This document shows, one piece after another, positions 45,401 to 56,827 of a DNA stretch of 64,000 nucleotides. How positions within the stretch are numbered: the first letter of the stretch is position 1; every line of letters begins with the position of its first letter. The translations under genes and the position numbers were made by a program. A model generated the notes under the pieces. It was not told the DNA's origin. It did not search any database and saw only the letters and a program-made list of their open reading frames with translations. This DNA is from Neodontobutis hainanensis. Taxonomy: Eukaryota; Chordata; Actinopteri; Gobiiformes; Odontobutidae. The DNA lies in the NCBI GenBank assembly GCA_024349245.1, contig JALDNG010000108.1:111001-175000 (forward strand). Reading direction: 5' to 3'.

Positions 45401-48252
45401 GATTGAATTGACAATATTTGTGTAGATTCAGAGAAAAAGCTTCTTTTATGAGCTTTTTCTCTGTTAAAACAAATTCAGCTGAATAAAGACTATTAAACTT
45501 TCATATTAAAAGTCATTTGAGAAACCGCTCCTTTTCTGAGCTTGTGATTTTGCGAGGATACGATCAGCAAAGGTTTTCAGTTCCTGAGTAACATCATCTT
45601 TTTTAATCATTTATAATAAACAGTAGATCATCATTAAGCTTATTTTATAAAATACTATGTGGGGTTTAAACTATTTAGAAGTTATTGTATTTAAACGTAC
45701 ATATTTACCCTCTCTTGTGTATGTTCTCGTGTTCAGAAGAGCGCCTCCCGAAGGCACCGACCGAGCCTGTGGGGTACAAAGTGGCGACGGCGCTGCTCTG
45801 CCTTTTGCTGCTGCTTCTGCTTCTGATCCACTTCAGCAGACCCACCGTCAAGGCCCTGCAGAAGAGACGTGAGTGTGAGTTTTCTTTTAAAGGTCACACA
45901 TATTTGATGATGCTTGAAACAGTTTTCATGTGCAACACAGAAAACGTAACGGAAACACTCATCATGAGACGAAAGAACACGCTGAATGAGGATAAAGCCA
46001 GAGAGGAACTTTATAAATGTTTAAGATAATGGTCCGAGAACAAAAGAATTGATTTACTGATATTATTCTTTAAGTATTAAAGGTGGAGTCTGTAACTTAT
46101 TTGGTTCTCGTGGCAGCTGTAGGAACAAAAGGATCATGAATAAGTCGTAGCCCTCGGTGCAGCATTCATGTTCATTTTACTTCCTTCAAAAAGCTTGTGC
46201 AACTCCAGCTTTCAAAGACTACAAACTTTTTTTATCTCCTGAAAATCTGCAGCAAGAACTCACAAATATTCCTTAAGTTCAGTAACTTTTGTTTTTCTCT
46301 GTAGTTTTTAAAAGCGGACCATCAGACTTTCTCTGACGCTGTGTTCACTGTCTTCGTGACAACTGCAGAGGGTTCTTTTACAGTTGAACTGGAGAAATAC
46401 AACAATCAGACATGTTATTAGTGTAGAATACAAACAGATAAACTTCAAATGAACTGGTTACGACATCATTTAAATCTTTATAACACTCTTTAGGAAACAG
46501 TGTAAAAATAAAAACTAGATCCATACAAACGTAAAACAACATTATCTGTGTTTTTAAACCTGATCAATATCTGTTTTACCCATTTTCATCCGTTCCCCTT
46601 TTCTTCATGTAATCGGCCGTCACTTCCTGCATTTGCTCCAAATGTTCTTTCAGAAAAGACCCGAATCTTAGTTCAGTTTGGTCTGGACTGAGACTAAAGA
46701 GCAGGTGTTTGGTCTGAACCACGTCCTGCATTTTCAACGGAACATTTGTTTCAAACTAAACATGAAAGTTAAAAAAGTCTGGACCAAACAGTGCAGGTGT
46801 GAAAGCATCCTGCAAGTCATCTAATTTATTAAAACAAAGAGACCAAGTAATGTCATAGCCTCATTTTGTGGATACAATGAGTAGGACTGACTTGAAATAA
46901 AAGCATGTATTCTCTTTTCTTGTGTCGGTGTCTACAGCTCGTGTTGTCTTGTCTTGAGTCCTGATTCTGACAAACAAAAGTGTAAATGTAAATACATAAT
47001 GCACCGTACTTCCACTGACCTCAAAACTCTGTGAGATTAAGATTTGTGCCAGATTAAAGATTACATCCAAGAAAAGAAAAGCAACTTTAATCCAAAGGAA
47101 ACTGACAAAGCAATCTGTTGTAGTCATATAGAAATTATGCTTTTTGTTGACAATTTTAATAATATGCATAAATTAAACATATAAAGAGATTCACTTTTGG
47201 AGAGAAATCAATCTTTTTTTTTGACATAATTGCTTGTATACAGTTTACAATGACATAAATTGATGTTTATTTTTAGGGAAAGTAGAGAAAACTCCCACAC
47301 AATCCACCCACAAAACAGTGCAACTGAGGAAATGTTTGATGATTCCTTACCCAAAGACTTTATAAATAGTCACATAAACTAGGGCACAATGAGAAAAAAA
47401 AACACACAATATGAAATAACTTTAAATTTGTTCAATTATTTTAACATTTATTGTTAGTTATTCAGTCCTATTCTTTTGAAAATTGCAATAACAATGTGAC
47501 TTTTGATATTTAAAAGTTAGTAATAGTTGAAATTTATAGAAATACAAGGCTCTGGACTAAAGTCAAAGCTTGGGCCAAATCACAACACTGCACTTATTCT
47601 CACAGAGTAAATGAAAAAAAGTGGCGCAGGTGAAAGCTAGCGGCAGGTACAGTAGACATATGTTAGCTCAGTAGGTTAGGTTTGTGTCTGTGGCTCATTT
47701 ACTGGACAAACTTGTTTGAGGTAAAAGCTCTGTTAATTACTGAATGCAAACATAAATAAATTTACCAGAAGGACCAGCCAACATACTTGTATCATTCATG
47801 TTCCTCTTTTTTTATCTTCAGTGTCAAACAAAAGGCAGAATCGCTGGATTGGACCAACGCAGAGTCAAAGCGGTGGGTAAACACAACATTTATTTATTCA
47901 TTTAAATGCTTTCATTTCACAATGAATGGTACAGATACCTTTAGAGATCATTTAAAATACTGGACTGTCCCGTTAAAGGATAAAAATGACAAGAATAGAC
48001 ATTGTTTTACTTTAGTCTGTTAACGCTCACATGTTTTCAGTGTCGTATCATCGAGGACAAACAACCTTGAGCAAGAACTTGGATGATGACAGTCGACGGT
48101 CGTACAGCGGTAACACTCTTTAAATGTTTAATTTAACACACTCACAGCTTCTCTTTTGGTTTATAATTATTATTTCTCTCTGATCAGCGCTGGACCGACT
48201 GGCCGTGGGCAACAGGGAGCCTTCGTCCAATAGAAACAGCTACAACTTCTGA
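39402..48252 (+). CDS. cd5: CD5-like lymphocyte receptor, single SRCR-like domain
   Basis: Type I membrane glycoprotein of 245 aa; CD5 dampens antigen-receptor signalling in T and some B cells. Exons are 39402-39453, 42927-43295, 45737-45868, 47822-47872, 48041-48109 and 48188-48252. All introns are phase 1 and the total is 738 nt. Exon 1 is a signal peptide (MDFWFVATVSALLLITV). Exon 2 (residues 18-140) begins with a Ser/Thr-rich stalk (SSNETSTTTSEPTSS), then a divergent scavenger-receptor Cys-rich-like domain with 7 cysteines and N-glycosylation sites NET, NWT and NAS. Exon 3 has the transmembrane helix (residues 156-173). Exon 4 encodes NKRQNRWIGPTQSQS and exon 5 VSYHRGQTT. They correspond to the conserved juxtamembrane segment of mammalian CD5 (RQWIGPT...MSFHR), which is the strongest identification. 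The tail ends RNSYNF. Mammalian CD5 has three SRCR domains; only one is visible here. Neighbouring vps37c supports the call. CD6 is less likely because its tail is much longer. Confidence 0.78.
39454..42926 (+). other. cd5 intron 1
   Basis: AT-rich intron of about 3.5 kb. It holds a TA microsatellite and a short gaggatcaataaagtacttc stretch near 41200-41222 that resembles the 3' tail of a retroelement. No additional SRCR-type exon could be found in any frame. Confidence 0.5.
40509..40541. repeat. TA microsatellite
   Basis: Interrupted run of alternating TA/AT dinucleotides in cd5 intron 1. Confidence 0.8.
43296..45736 (+). other. cd5 intron 2
   Basis: AT-rich intron between the SRCR-like exon and the transmembrane exon. 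I looked here for missing SRCR domains, since a phase-1 exon could fit, and found none. The open frames in it have no recognisable domain. Confidence 0.5.
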
Positions 48253-48734
48253 CATCATCAAAAGTGGACACGTGTTTATTATGTTAATTATTACCTTTTA
48301 CATACATTTCAAATGCCATTGTAAATCATATTTTTGTACTGACTGTATCTTACTGATTTAGCATCCGTTGTATTTTTAGCATAGTACACACAAGCTGCTT
48401 TTACGCAAAAGGTTACTGTATATATTCTGTACGTCTATGACCATGTGTTTGTAATTGCAGCAGATAATGTTCCATTCTCTCTGAATTTTTTATTTTAAGG
48501 CACATTTTCTTCTGGAGTTAGTAAAGTTTGGCTCAGTTTGGTTGAGTTTGTTCTGAAGAAAAAGAACATTTAGTAGGTTTTCTCTTGGAATGTAAGAACA
48601 AGACAAACTTTATTTCAACCAGAAGAGACTTAAACAGACACAAATAATGCAGTGCAATAAACTGTTTATTAGAGAAATGTTTTGGCGCTTAGACCCCGGC
48701 AGGGAGAGATGTTGTGTGATGTGATGAAGGAAGA

Positions 48735-48900
48735 GGAGGAAGTAGACGCACGGCAGACAGAGTAGCACTCCTGCCTCACAGCGAGAAGGTCCTGGGTTTG
48801 ATTCCCATCCAGGGCAGGGTCTTTCTGTGTGGAGTTTGCATGTTTCCCTGTGTCTGCGTAGGTTTGCACCAATTTCCCGTCCCACTGAAGACATGTACAA
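48735..48900 (+). repeat. tRNA-derived SINE
   Basis: Head with gtagcactcctgcctcacag and a B box GGTTTGATTCC at 48795-48805 (one mismatch to GGTTCGANTCC). It is followed by the body ctgtgtggagtttgcatgtt, then gtgtctgcgtaggtttgcac and ending at cactgaagacatgta. The A box is degenerate. The element runs straight into a CA microsatellite. Confidence 0.7.
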
Positions 48901-48910
48901 CCCCCCCCCC

Positions 48911-48919
48911 CACACACAC

Positions 48920-48975
<56 letters not shown>

Positions 48976-49023
48976 ACACACACATACAGACACACCTACA
49001 GACACACCTACAAACAAACACAA

Positions 49024-49054
<31 letters not shown>

Positions 49055-49263
49055 GACACACCTACAAACACACACAAACACACACACACACACATACACA
49101 CACACCTACACACACATACACACACAAGCACTCACTCACACACACACACTCACACACACACACACACACCTACAGACATACACACACACATACACACACA
49201 CCTTCACACACAGATACAAACAAATACACACACGCAGACACACATCTACACACACACACACAC

Positions 49264-49294
<31 letters not shown>

Positions 49295-49335
49295 TACACA
49301 CACACACATACAGACACACCTACAAACACACTCAA

Positions 49336-49366
<31 letters not shown>

Positions 49367-49374
49367 GCTGAAGT
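48911..49374 (+). repeat. CA/GT microsatellite, interrupted
   Basis: About 460 bp of (CA)n with TA, CT and AGA interruptions forming partial higher-order blocks such as cacacctacagacacac. It probably lies in the cd5 3' UTR or just downstream. The apparent open reading frames across it (Thr-His or Cys-Val repeats) are artefacts. Confidence 0.95.
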
Positions 49375-49761
49375 TGTGATTGGCAGAGAAGGAGAGACAG
49401 CAGAGAGGGGAACAGAGTTGAATTTTTGCTTTAACTTCATTTAAGAAAACTGCAGTTTTTCATTTCATGACCCGACCAGTACCATAGCTCTCCGACGAAC
49501 TGAACAAACTTAGACAGCCATTGACTTTGAGATGTGAACTCTCCTTTGGTTGAAATCTTGTCTGACGAACTGAACCTGGATCAGAAAATGGAGCCACTTT
49601 ATGTCACATTCAAAAGCAGTTCTTTTACCCAACACTGTTCCCTGGAAATCCCACTGGAACAGACCAGATTCGGTCAGAATATTTATGATCTACTAAATGT
49701 TCCATAAATATATGAATGTACTGCACAAAGAATAAAAACAACAAACAACAAACACGAATCC

Positions 49762-49802
49762 TTTGGTTTAGATAAATGCAAAAAGCATTTATCTAAACCA
49801 AA
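49762..49802. other. perfect 18-bp hairpin
   Basis: Arm tttggtttagataaatgc (49762-49779), loop aaaaa, and exact complementary arm gcatttatctaaaccaaa (49785-49802). It lies about 1.5 kb after the cd5 stop and about 200 bases before a candidate polyadenylation signal, so it could form a stem in a 3' UTR. Confidence 0.85.
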
Positions 49803-50007
49803 ATGCCAAAAGCCTTGTGTCGCAGGCTTCCTGTTTCTTTGAAGAGTAGTTTTGTTCCCTTTGAGCATCATTTTGTCACTGCTTTGTTGTTTATTTCCAC
49901 TTTGTGTACAGTACTTTACTTATTGCACCAACATGCTTTATGATTTCTAGAGAGAAAGAGAGCCACACAGTTTAAAGCATTGTTAAGGTTTGTAAGTTTT
50001 ACTCTTC

Positions 50008-50013
50008 AATAAA
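50008..50013 (+). terminator. polyadenylation signal, cd5 (candidate)
   Basis: AATAAA in cttcaataaaggagcagg, about 1.75 kb after the cd5 stop. If used, the 3' UTR would include the SINE, the CA repeat and the hairpin. Earlier non-canonical signals are possible. Confidence 0.3.
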
Positions 50014-50567
50014 GGAGCAGGACAAGCTATAAACCTGTCATTGTGCTTGAGTTTGCATGGAATACTTATTGCTGTTCATTAACACATTTACATAGATAAA
50101 AATATGATTAGGTGAGATTTGTATACAGTTAACACATTTAAAATGTAAAGAGATTAAATAAAATGTGAATCTTTTATAGAACAGGCAACACTGACACTGA
50201 GGTGGTTACTAAAAGCAGACGTGTGGTTTCCGCTGCCGTTGACACCAGTTTCCTGTTTGTGTTATTTCTGTCTTTCTCCTTCTGCACTGTGCACATTTTT
50301 TTCATCTCGGGTTGAACAGCACAGGTTTATTCACCCAGAGAGAGTTCACACTGTTATCGGAAAATTAAAGAAACTCAGCACATTAAGGTCAAAGGTTTAG
50401 GCCTCGTTGTAAAGTGAATGCAGTGATGGAACAATAGATATTGTACCACACCAAAGAAGTATATTGTTTTAAGTCATTGTTTAGTGCATTTAGTTCAGCT
50501 TATATTAACAAAAGTCAAAGTTGTTATATTATCCCCCTTTATTATTTGTTACACATTAGGTCAAGAT

Positions 50568-50625
50568 TAAATTAAATTAAATTAAATTAAATTAAATTAA
50601 ATTTAATTAAATTTAATTAAATAAA
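50568..50625. repeat. ATTAA pentanucleotide microsatellite
   Basis: About 9-11 copies of attaa/aatta, mostly perfect on the left and with TTTAA variants on the right. Confidence 0.85.
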
Positions 50626-50739
50626 AAAGAAACAGCTTTTTTTTTAGCTTTAGATCTGGCTTAACCATATTCAAAAATGACCCTTAACTCTGAATGCAAA
50701 CTAAACAACTCTTATTTAATACTGTAAAAACAAATTAAA

Positions 50740-50930
50740 ATAAATATGCACTGTCCAGAAAATAGCTGTTTTTGGGGCAATTTATTTATAGGGTCTTCTT
50801 TTTTTTTTATCGTAAAGCCCCATATTTCATGACAGTATGAAACATAGGGTATAACCAAAGAGGAATAAACCGTTTTTCCTTCATAGATCTTGAGATTTGG
50901 GCGGTATAGCAATAGTTTTTGACACATCAA
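50740..50930 (-). mobile_element. LINE reverse-transcriptase C-terminal fragment
   Basis: The minus strand encodes VYSSLVIPYVSYCHEIWGFT followed by a Lys-rich DPINKLPQKQ stretch. This matches the conserved (L)YxSLVxPYLxYCxExWG block and the following LQK segment of L2/CR1-type ORF2 proteins. Only this block remains. Confidence 0.6.
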
Positions 50931-52312
50931 TAATGTGGTTATTTATTCTTTATTGAACCAGGTAGGTCAAATGAGAATTCTCATTTACAAAGACGACTTG
51001 TATGAATAGAATCAGGAAGTAAGTGTCATCAAGGCTTGTTCTAATCAACATCTTTAGGTTGAAATAAATGCCGTGAACACAGAGCCGTCCATCTGTGACC
51101 GTGAGTGGGTGTATTTCCCCGTGTCCCGCACTCGTCAGGTCACGGTATGAGATGATAATCTGGCCTCGTTGCAAATGTCCCACACACAGAAACAATGACA
51201 GATGACGGCAGATTACAGACGCAGATTATCCACCAGGGATTGAAAATGAGCGACATAAAAGCAGCCAGAGATGAATAAGTCAAAATATGGAAGAGGTAAG
51301 ACCCACAGACAGATACAAATGGGTCAAAGTTAAAACACAAAGTAAAGAAATGAAATGGTTCAGTAATATCTACAGTACAGCCAAAAATACATTTATCTTT
51401 GTTGTATTATTAGTGAGTTCAACAACTACTCGAATAATCATGACCCATACACAGATTCCAGGGCCATATTAGTGACTTGTTTAGAGGGAGACCATTTTGT
51501 GAGTAAAGTTTAAAAAAAATTGTAAATATAAAGGAAAAAGTCACACGGAACACAAAACATAACACAGTGTGGATTAAACCAACTTCAACAGAGCAATAAA
51601 ATTCTACAATGTGTAGCAGCCAAAAAAGGCACTACATGTAGCAGCCAACGTAGAGGTTCCAGACGCGTCGTGTTCAAAGTCTCCAGGAGGTAATATCAGT
51701 TTCAAACATTGTTTATTATGTAGAAGTAGTTAAAACAGATAATGACAGTGCTGATTAAAAGCGAACTTGTACAAAAATATGCTAAATACTAGCGTGAAGC
51801 TGCACCCGGCTCCTCTGTGCTCTCTATCTCAGCTCACCTGTGACCTCGTGTGCCCTTCCTATGTAGCCCTGTGACTTCCGCTTTGTGCCAGCTGATCTTC
51901 CAAACAACAAGAGACACACTCACACAACCACACACATAATACACACCGAAATAGACTGTAACACAAGGCTCTATATCTTTAGTTTACTGTGAAGGAAACC
52001 AGAAAAAAAAACATACAAAAGTCCCAATAAATGAGACTACTTATATGACTTATATGCATCATCAACATACTAACAATACTAGTATTTAATGGGCCTAGAA
52101 TTCAGGCACTAGTGTAAGTGGAAGTCACTATCAAAGCAGTTAATAATCTATTTTTTTTAAACAGAGGACACCAGTTTTGTGTTTCCAATTCTTCTAGAAA
52201 ATATTAAAACCTTTGGTTCTTTAAATCTGAGGTCTTTTCATTTTGGGGAAGTCCCACTGCTTGTCACTTACAGCTGAGGGTAAGAAAGATCACAAGACCA
52301 GTCAGTATCTGG

Positions 52313-52725
52313 TGTGATCACAATCCGTGAAGAGAACACCTCTCCAAAGTGCATTTGCTCGCTCAAGTCAGCTACGAAAACAAACTGCAGTCAGGTCGAG
52401 ACCCGGATGAGGACTTCCCTGAGACGGTTTCTGACAGTTTGGGCAGAAATCCTTTGGTTAATGCAGATTGTTGCAGCAGCTGTCCGGGTGGATGGTCTCA
52501 GAGCATCTTGGAGTTGATGATGCTGGAAGTGGACGTCCTGGGCTGGTGGGGTTACACATGGTCTGTCGTTGTGTTGGATGTACTGCCAAATTCTCTGTAA
52601 TGTCTTTGTTCACAGTTTATGGCTAATGGTAGAAAAATGAACATTAAATTCATGAGCAACAGCTCTGGTGGACATTCTTCTCTCAAAACATGTAACACCT
52701 GTGGACTCTCTTGCCCACTTTGCTG
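52313..52725 (-). mobile_element. Tc1/mariner-like transposase remnant
   Basis: Minus-strand translation in pieces gives an N-terminal transposase region: RAVAHEFNVHFSTI, then TPPAQDVHFQHHQLQDALRP, TAAATICINQRISAQTVRNR and a LREVLIRV-like segment. This is the paired HTH DNA-binding part of a Tc1-type transposase. The end near 52320-52345 (ggagaggtgttctcttcacg on the minus strand) joins a part of the element that should lie farther downstream, so internal DNA is deleted. There is no intact DDE domain and no terminal repeats. Confidence 0.65.
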
Positions 52726-54555
52726 AAATTAAATGATATTTCCATGTTTTCTTGATATCTCACATCCCTTAAAGGCACCACGTATTTTAAAAGGAGCTCT
52801 TCAAACTTATGTGTGTGTGTGTTATTAACTGCACTTGTCTTATCTAAAAGTACATTTATTTATCTAAAATAAAGAGCCCATGGATTTATGTGTGCAGCAG
52901 CTGTTTCTATATCCTCTTCAGCTCGTTCGGTCACAGATGAAATGTTCGTGGGAGGTTCCTGGGGATTACCTGTTTTTACCGGACAGATTTTATGAAGCAG
53001 AAGGTCAGTGGGGGAAATTAAATGATAGCCTAAATTGGGACAAAAAACATAATCAAATATTTAAAGCAGAAGGAGATGCAGAGATGTTTTATGGGGGATA
53101 TGAATAAACTAACCAAGCAGCAATAAATCACACTTGTCTCAAAAATATTATACCGTTAGACATGATATTTTGGAATAATAGAGGAAATATGCACAAAGTG
53201 AAAGAGCAAACTTTATGAATAAATTCCTGGTGTGACCAAAGTCTAAGTTTTTATTCCCTCTTCAACCATCAGCAAGAGATTGGACATTTCTTTTTTTATC
53301 TTTTTCTGAAAAATGTAATCTTTTACACTTTTTTGACAAAAAACCTGAATAGTCAACGGCAGAAACAATTGCAGCTACAGTAACAAATGTCCTGTTCTCA
53401 TGCTTTAAGTGTATAATGCAATAATTTAATGACAGTAAAGCATGTGAAACATTGAGGTAGTTTGTAAACAGGACTCACTTAAAAGATTAAAATCACATTA
53501 ATCTCACAGGATTAGCCACTATTTACTACTTACTGGGTTATAAATAAACATACAGTCAAACAAATTCATTGCAGAAACAGGCCCCTGGTGTCTGCATGAA
53601 CATTTATCATTGCTCTACAAAATCACAGTCTGGTTTGAGGCTCATAGATTTGATTAAAGCACTATCAGAGGATGTGTTCTCCGGGCTCAGTCTGTCCTGC
53701 TGAGATGTGAGAAGTTAAACGTGAAGAAAATCCTACAAGAGTGAACGTGTGGAGGGCTGTTGAGGCGGTTTACTCATTTCTTTAGCTACGGCCACTGGAA
53801 AAAAACACATTAATCACTGCATAAATGTGATACCTACACTTTACCACCTTTCTCAGAACTGCCCCACACACACTTGGGACCAGCGTTAGGGTACACTTTT
53901 TGGGGCTTGACTACAACAACACTAGTTTTCACAGCACTACTAATATAAAATTGTAAACCTGTCGAATGAGTTGCTTTTATTAAATGTATTCATTGGATTT
54001 GAAGAAGGCAGAGTGCTGTAGTTTTTCATTTTTTCCTGTTAAGCTCTTCTCAGTGTTGGGTTCATTGTGCGCTAAGCCCCTTCTGCTGCTCTATTACCGC
54101 TCTCCCCTCACTCACTCAGACACAGGAGAGAGGGATTTGTGCTCAAATTATACAAACCAACAAAAAAACTGACTCAGTGCTGTTTTAACTTTCGGTTTGC
54201 TTAGTTTAATGGGTGCATTTGTCCAGAATCTTCTCATTATAGTGTGTTATAGTGCACTGAAGACTCCTAAAGCCCACCTGCACAAAACCACCAATAATAA
54301 CTGTTGGTATGTGTTTGTGTCTGGTCTTCTTTAGGAGTCAAATATATTATTAAAAAAGTAATTTAGACACAGCTTAGCCTGGGCTCCCAAGCAGGTCCAG
54401 CTTTGTGGTACACCTGCAGTTAGCTGATTGGACGATAGATAATCACCAGTTAAGCAAAGAACAGAAGAGAAAAGAAAAAACATTAAAGAATTTAAGAATT
54501 TGTTGTGATTAACATTCTATTCAAACAGAAAACATGATAAATGTTGTGCTTTTTT

Positions 54556-54725
54556 TCTTCCATCCATCCATCTTCCTCCTCTCATCCTGAGCCGGGTCAC
54601 AGGGGCAGCAGTTTCACAGACTTCCCTCTCCCCAGACACTTCCTAAGCTCTTCTAAGAAAGAGAATATCGAGGCGTTCCCAGGACGAGAGACATGGTCCC
54701 TCCAGCGTGTCCTCCTCCCGGTGCA
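54556..54725 (-). mobile_element. LINE 3' end, same family as 7640-8759
   Basis: The minus strand reads from gaggacacgctggagggacc through a tgggaacgcctcgatattct stretch and ctgcccctgtgacccggctc to the terminal gaagatggatggatgg. It is a 5'-truncated stub of about 170 bp with the characteristic 3' tail intact. Confidence 0.7.
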
Positions 54726-56827
54726 GCAGCTCTTTTAATGTAATGTTTGGTTGAATGTTTCCTTCAGCATCTCGGTGCTACACCAGGATTTACCTGAATC
54801 AGTTTACCTACGAACAGTTCATGACTCTTTATGTAGATTAGCCTTGTGTTAAATAATTAAAAAAATAAATAAATTTTATCCTTTGGCAGATGAAGATTTT
54901 TTTTTCAAATAAAAATTTGATGGTGATGCAAATGGGACATGGGAAATGCTCACTGACACTATAAATGTTGGTATCTAAAGGTAACCCGTGTGGTTTGTCA
55001 CTTTACTTGGGTCCCTTTTTTATCTAAAAGGTCTAAAACCAGGAAAGTAATTTTTTATAGTGCTTTAGAGATGGAAAAAAATCCATATGTTTAGTAATTG
55101 GATAATTCAAGTTAATTTCATTTACTAAAACATGTTAATCTGATTTAATACACAACTGGAATCGGACAGTTTAATTTCTAAATGGTAAAATTGACCTTTT
55201 CTGATTCATGTGCTTCTTAGACTTCACAAAGAAAGAAGGAATATGTGTCGATAAAGATGGAGAAAATCCAAAACAGAGTAAAAAAAAAAGGAAAAGCTGT
55301 GAAAAATCAAATATGGGATTGTGAAGCCTGAGTAAGAGAGAGCGAGGAGAGAACACAACAGAGAGGGTGAGGAGGATTATTTACCGTTTTAAACAAATAA
55401 ATCCGTATTGTGTGAATCTGGCTCAAAGAGGGAGAGACATAAGAGAGAAGAGCAGAGGTTTGTAGCAGAAGAAGAGAAGAGACGGGAATGAACACAACAA
55501 CAAAGACGAGTTTTTAAAAGATGGTAATTGTTTTGGTATAAGGGATTTCACAAAAGTTGCTACAGATGGAGAGATGTAAACAGGATTTGAAGTAAACAGA
55601 GAAAGGTAAGCACACAAATTGTCTAATTGTTATTATTTATTTGTAAAAGAGTGGCATAGAGTAGCTTTGATTGGTTTGTAGCCTAGTACTTTTCCTGTTT
55701 GTGAGCACTAACACTGACAGATATATTTAACTCTGTCGTCGTCTGTTTAAGCTTTGATCCTGTGCAGCTGCTTTGAATGCAACCAAATCCCAAACAGCTG
55801 AGTTAAATGTGCTCCATGCTTTTACTCCAGAGATAATGACTCTTGTAGAATTAACCACTATTGTTGGCCTAAAATCATGTATTATCACTTCTTTAAGCAA
55901 TAGTTTTTTAAAAGAAGTGACTGTGGCTAAGTGACAAGTGCATTTATCCACAGCCAAAGTAGTAATAGAGCACAACTTCAAACAAATACATCCAATAAAA
56001 TCATCCAGTGACAACAAATCTAACCTAATGAGCTAACAAACGAAAAAGATTTGCGGTTCTATTCCTGCTCACTCCAGTTCATTCTGTGTTTGGAGACAAA
56101 ATGGCCAGAGCAGCTTTGGCCACAGACGTAGCTTACCCAGTGTCTGACTGTGGAGTGAACGAATGCCTGTGAGTACTTTGAGTCCCTTCGGAGTGTGCAA
56201 TTTATTATTATGTTTGTAGTACTTCCCTCTCCACTGTTGAAACTACACTTTGAATTAGAGTAGTTTCAATGTTAGTGCAATAATCACTGTCATCGCAAAA
56301 GAATTAGCTCTTTTGTCTAAGTTAGTTAAGTATCTTTCCTTTTCCACAAAAAAGTCAGTAGAGAGTCCGGGTAAAATAACTAATTATTATTATTATATTC
56401 TCAACAACAAACAACACAACTACTGTCGGGAAAAAAGATTATCTAAAAAAAAAAAATCAAAGTATCTAAAAAAACACAAAAACAAAATACTTACAACCCA
56501 TTAATTTAATATTGAAACTGCATTAAGGATATTGTATTGCTTGCAAACATTAAAAACAGTAATGTTGCTACTACTTTTTGGAAAAGCTGTGATTACCATT
56601 GGTATTTTGACCTCTTTAAACCACATTATGGTTTTGTTTTTACCATCAGAATATGATATTACTCCTACTTTAGAGATTTTCTTTGGAAATGTTATGTCAT
56701 GTTGCAGAAAACCACAGACGTTATTTTAACATTAGTCTCACTGTTACAAACACTGCGCTGATGGCCTTAGGTTTTAAATAAAATGGTTGCAGATAACATT
56801 TCATTTTTATCCAGAAGGGCTGCAGTG

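Larger units (their letters stand above)
48253..56827. other. cd5 3' UTR and intergenic up to tmem132a
   Basis: Mostly repeat-derived. It contains a SINE with a CA microsatellite (48735-49374), an 18-bp hairpin (49762-49802) and a candidate AATAAA at 50008. It also has an ATTAA pentanucleotide run (50568-50625), a LINE fragment (50740-50930), a Tc1-like remnant (52313-52725) and a LINE 3' end (54556-54725). A possible alternative first exon of tmem132a lies at 56101-56168. No other gene is supported. Confidence 0.5.

Noticed and set aside
45085..45411. 108-codon open frame in cd5 intron 2
   Set aside because: No recognisable domain, no cysteine pattern of an SRCR exon and no suitable phase-1 borders.
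48610..49444. Long open frames of Cys-Val or Thr-His repeats on both strands
   Set aside because: Produced by the CA/GT microsatellite; no frame is supported by flanking coding sequence.
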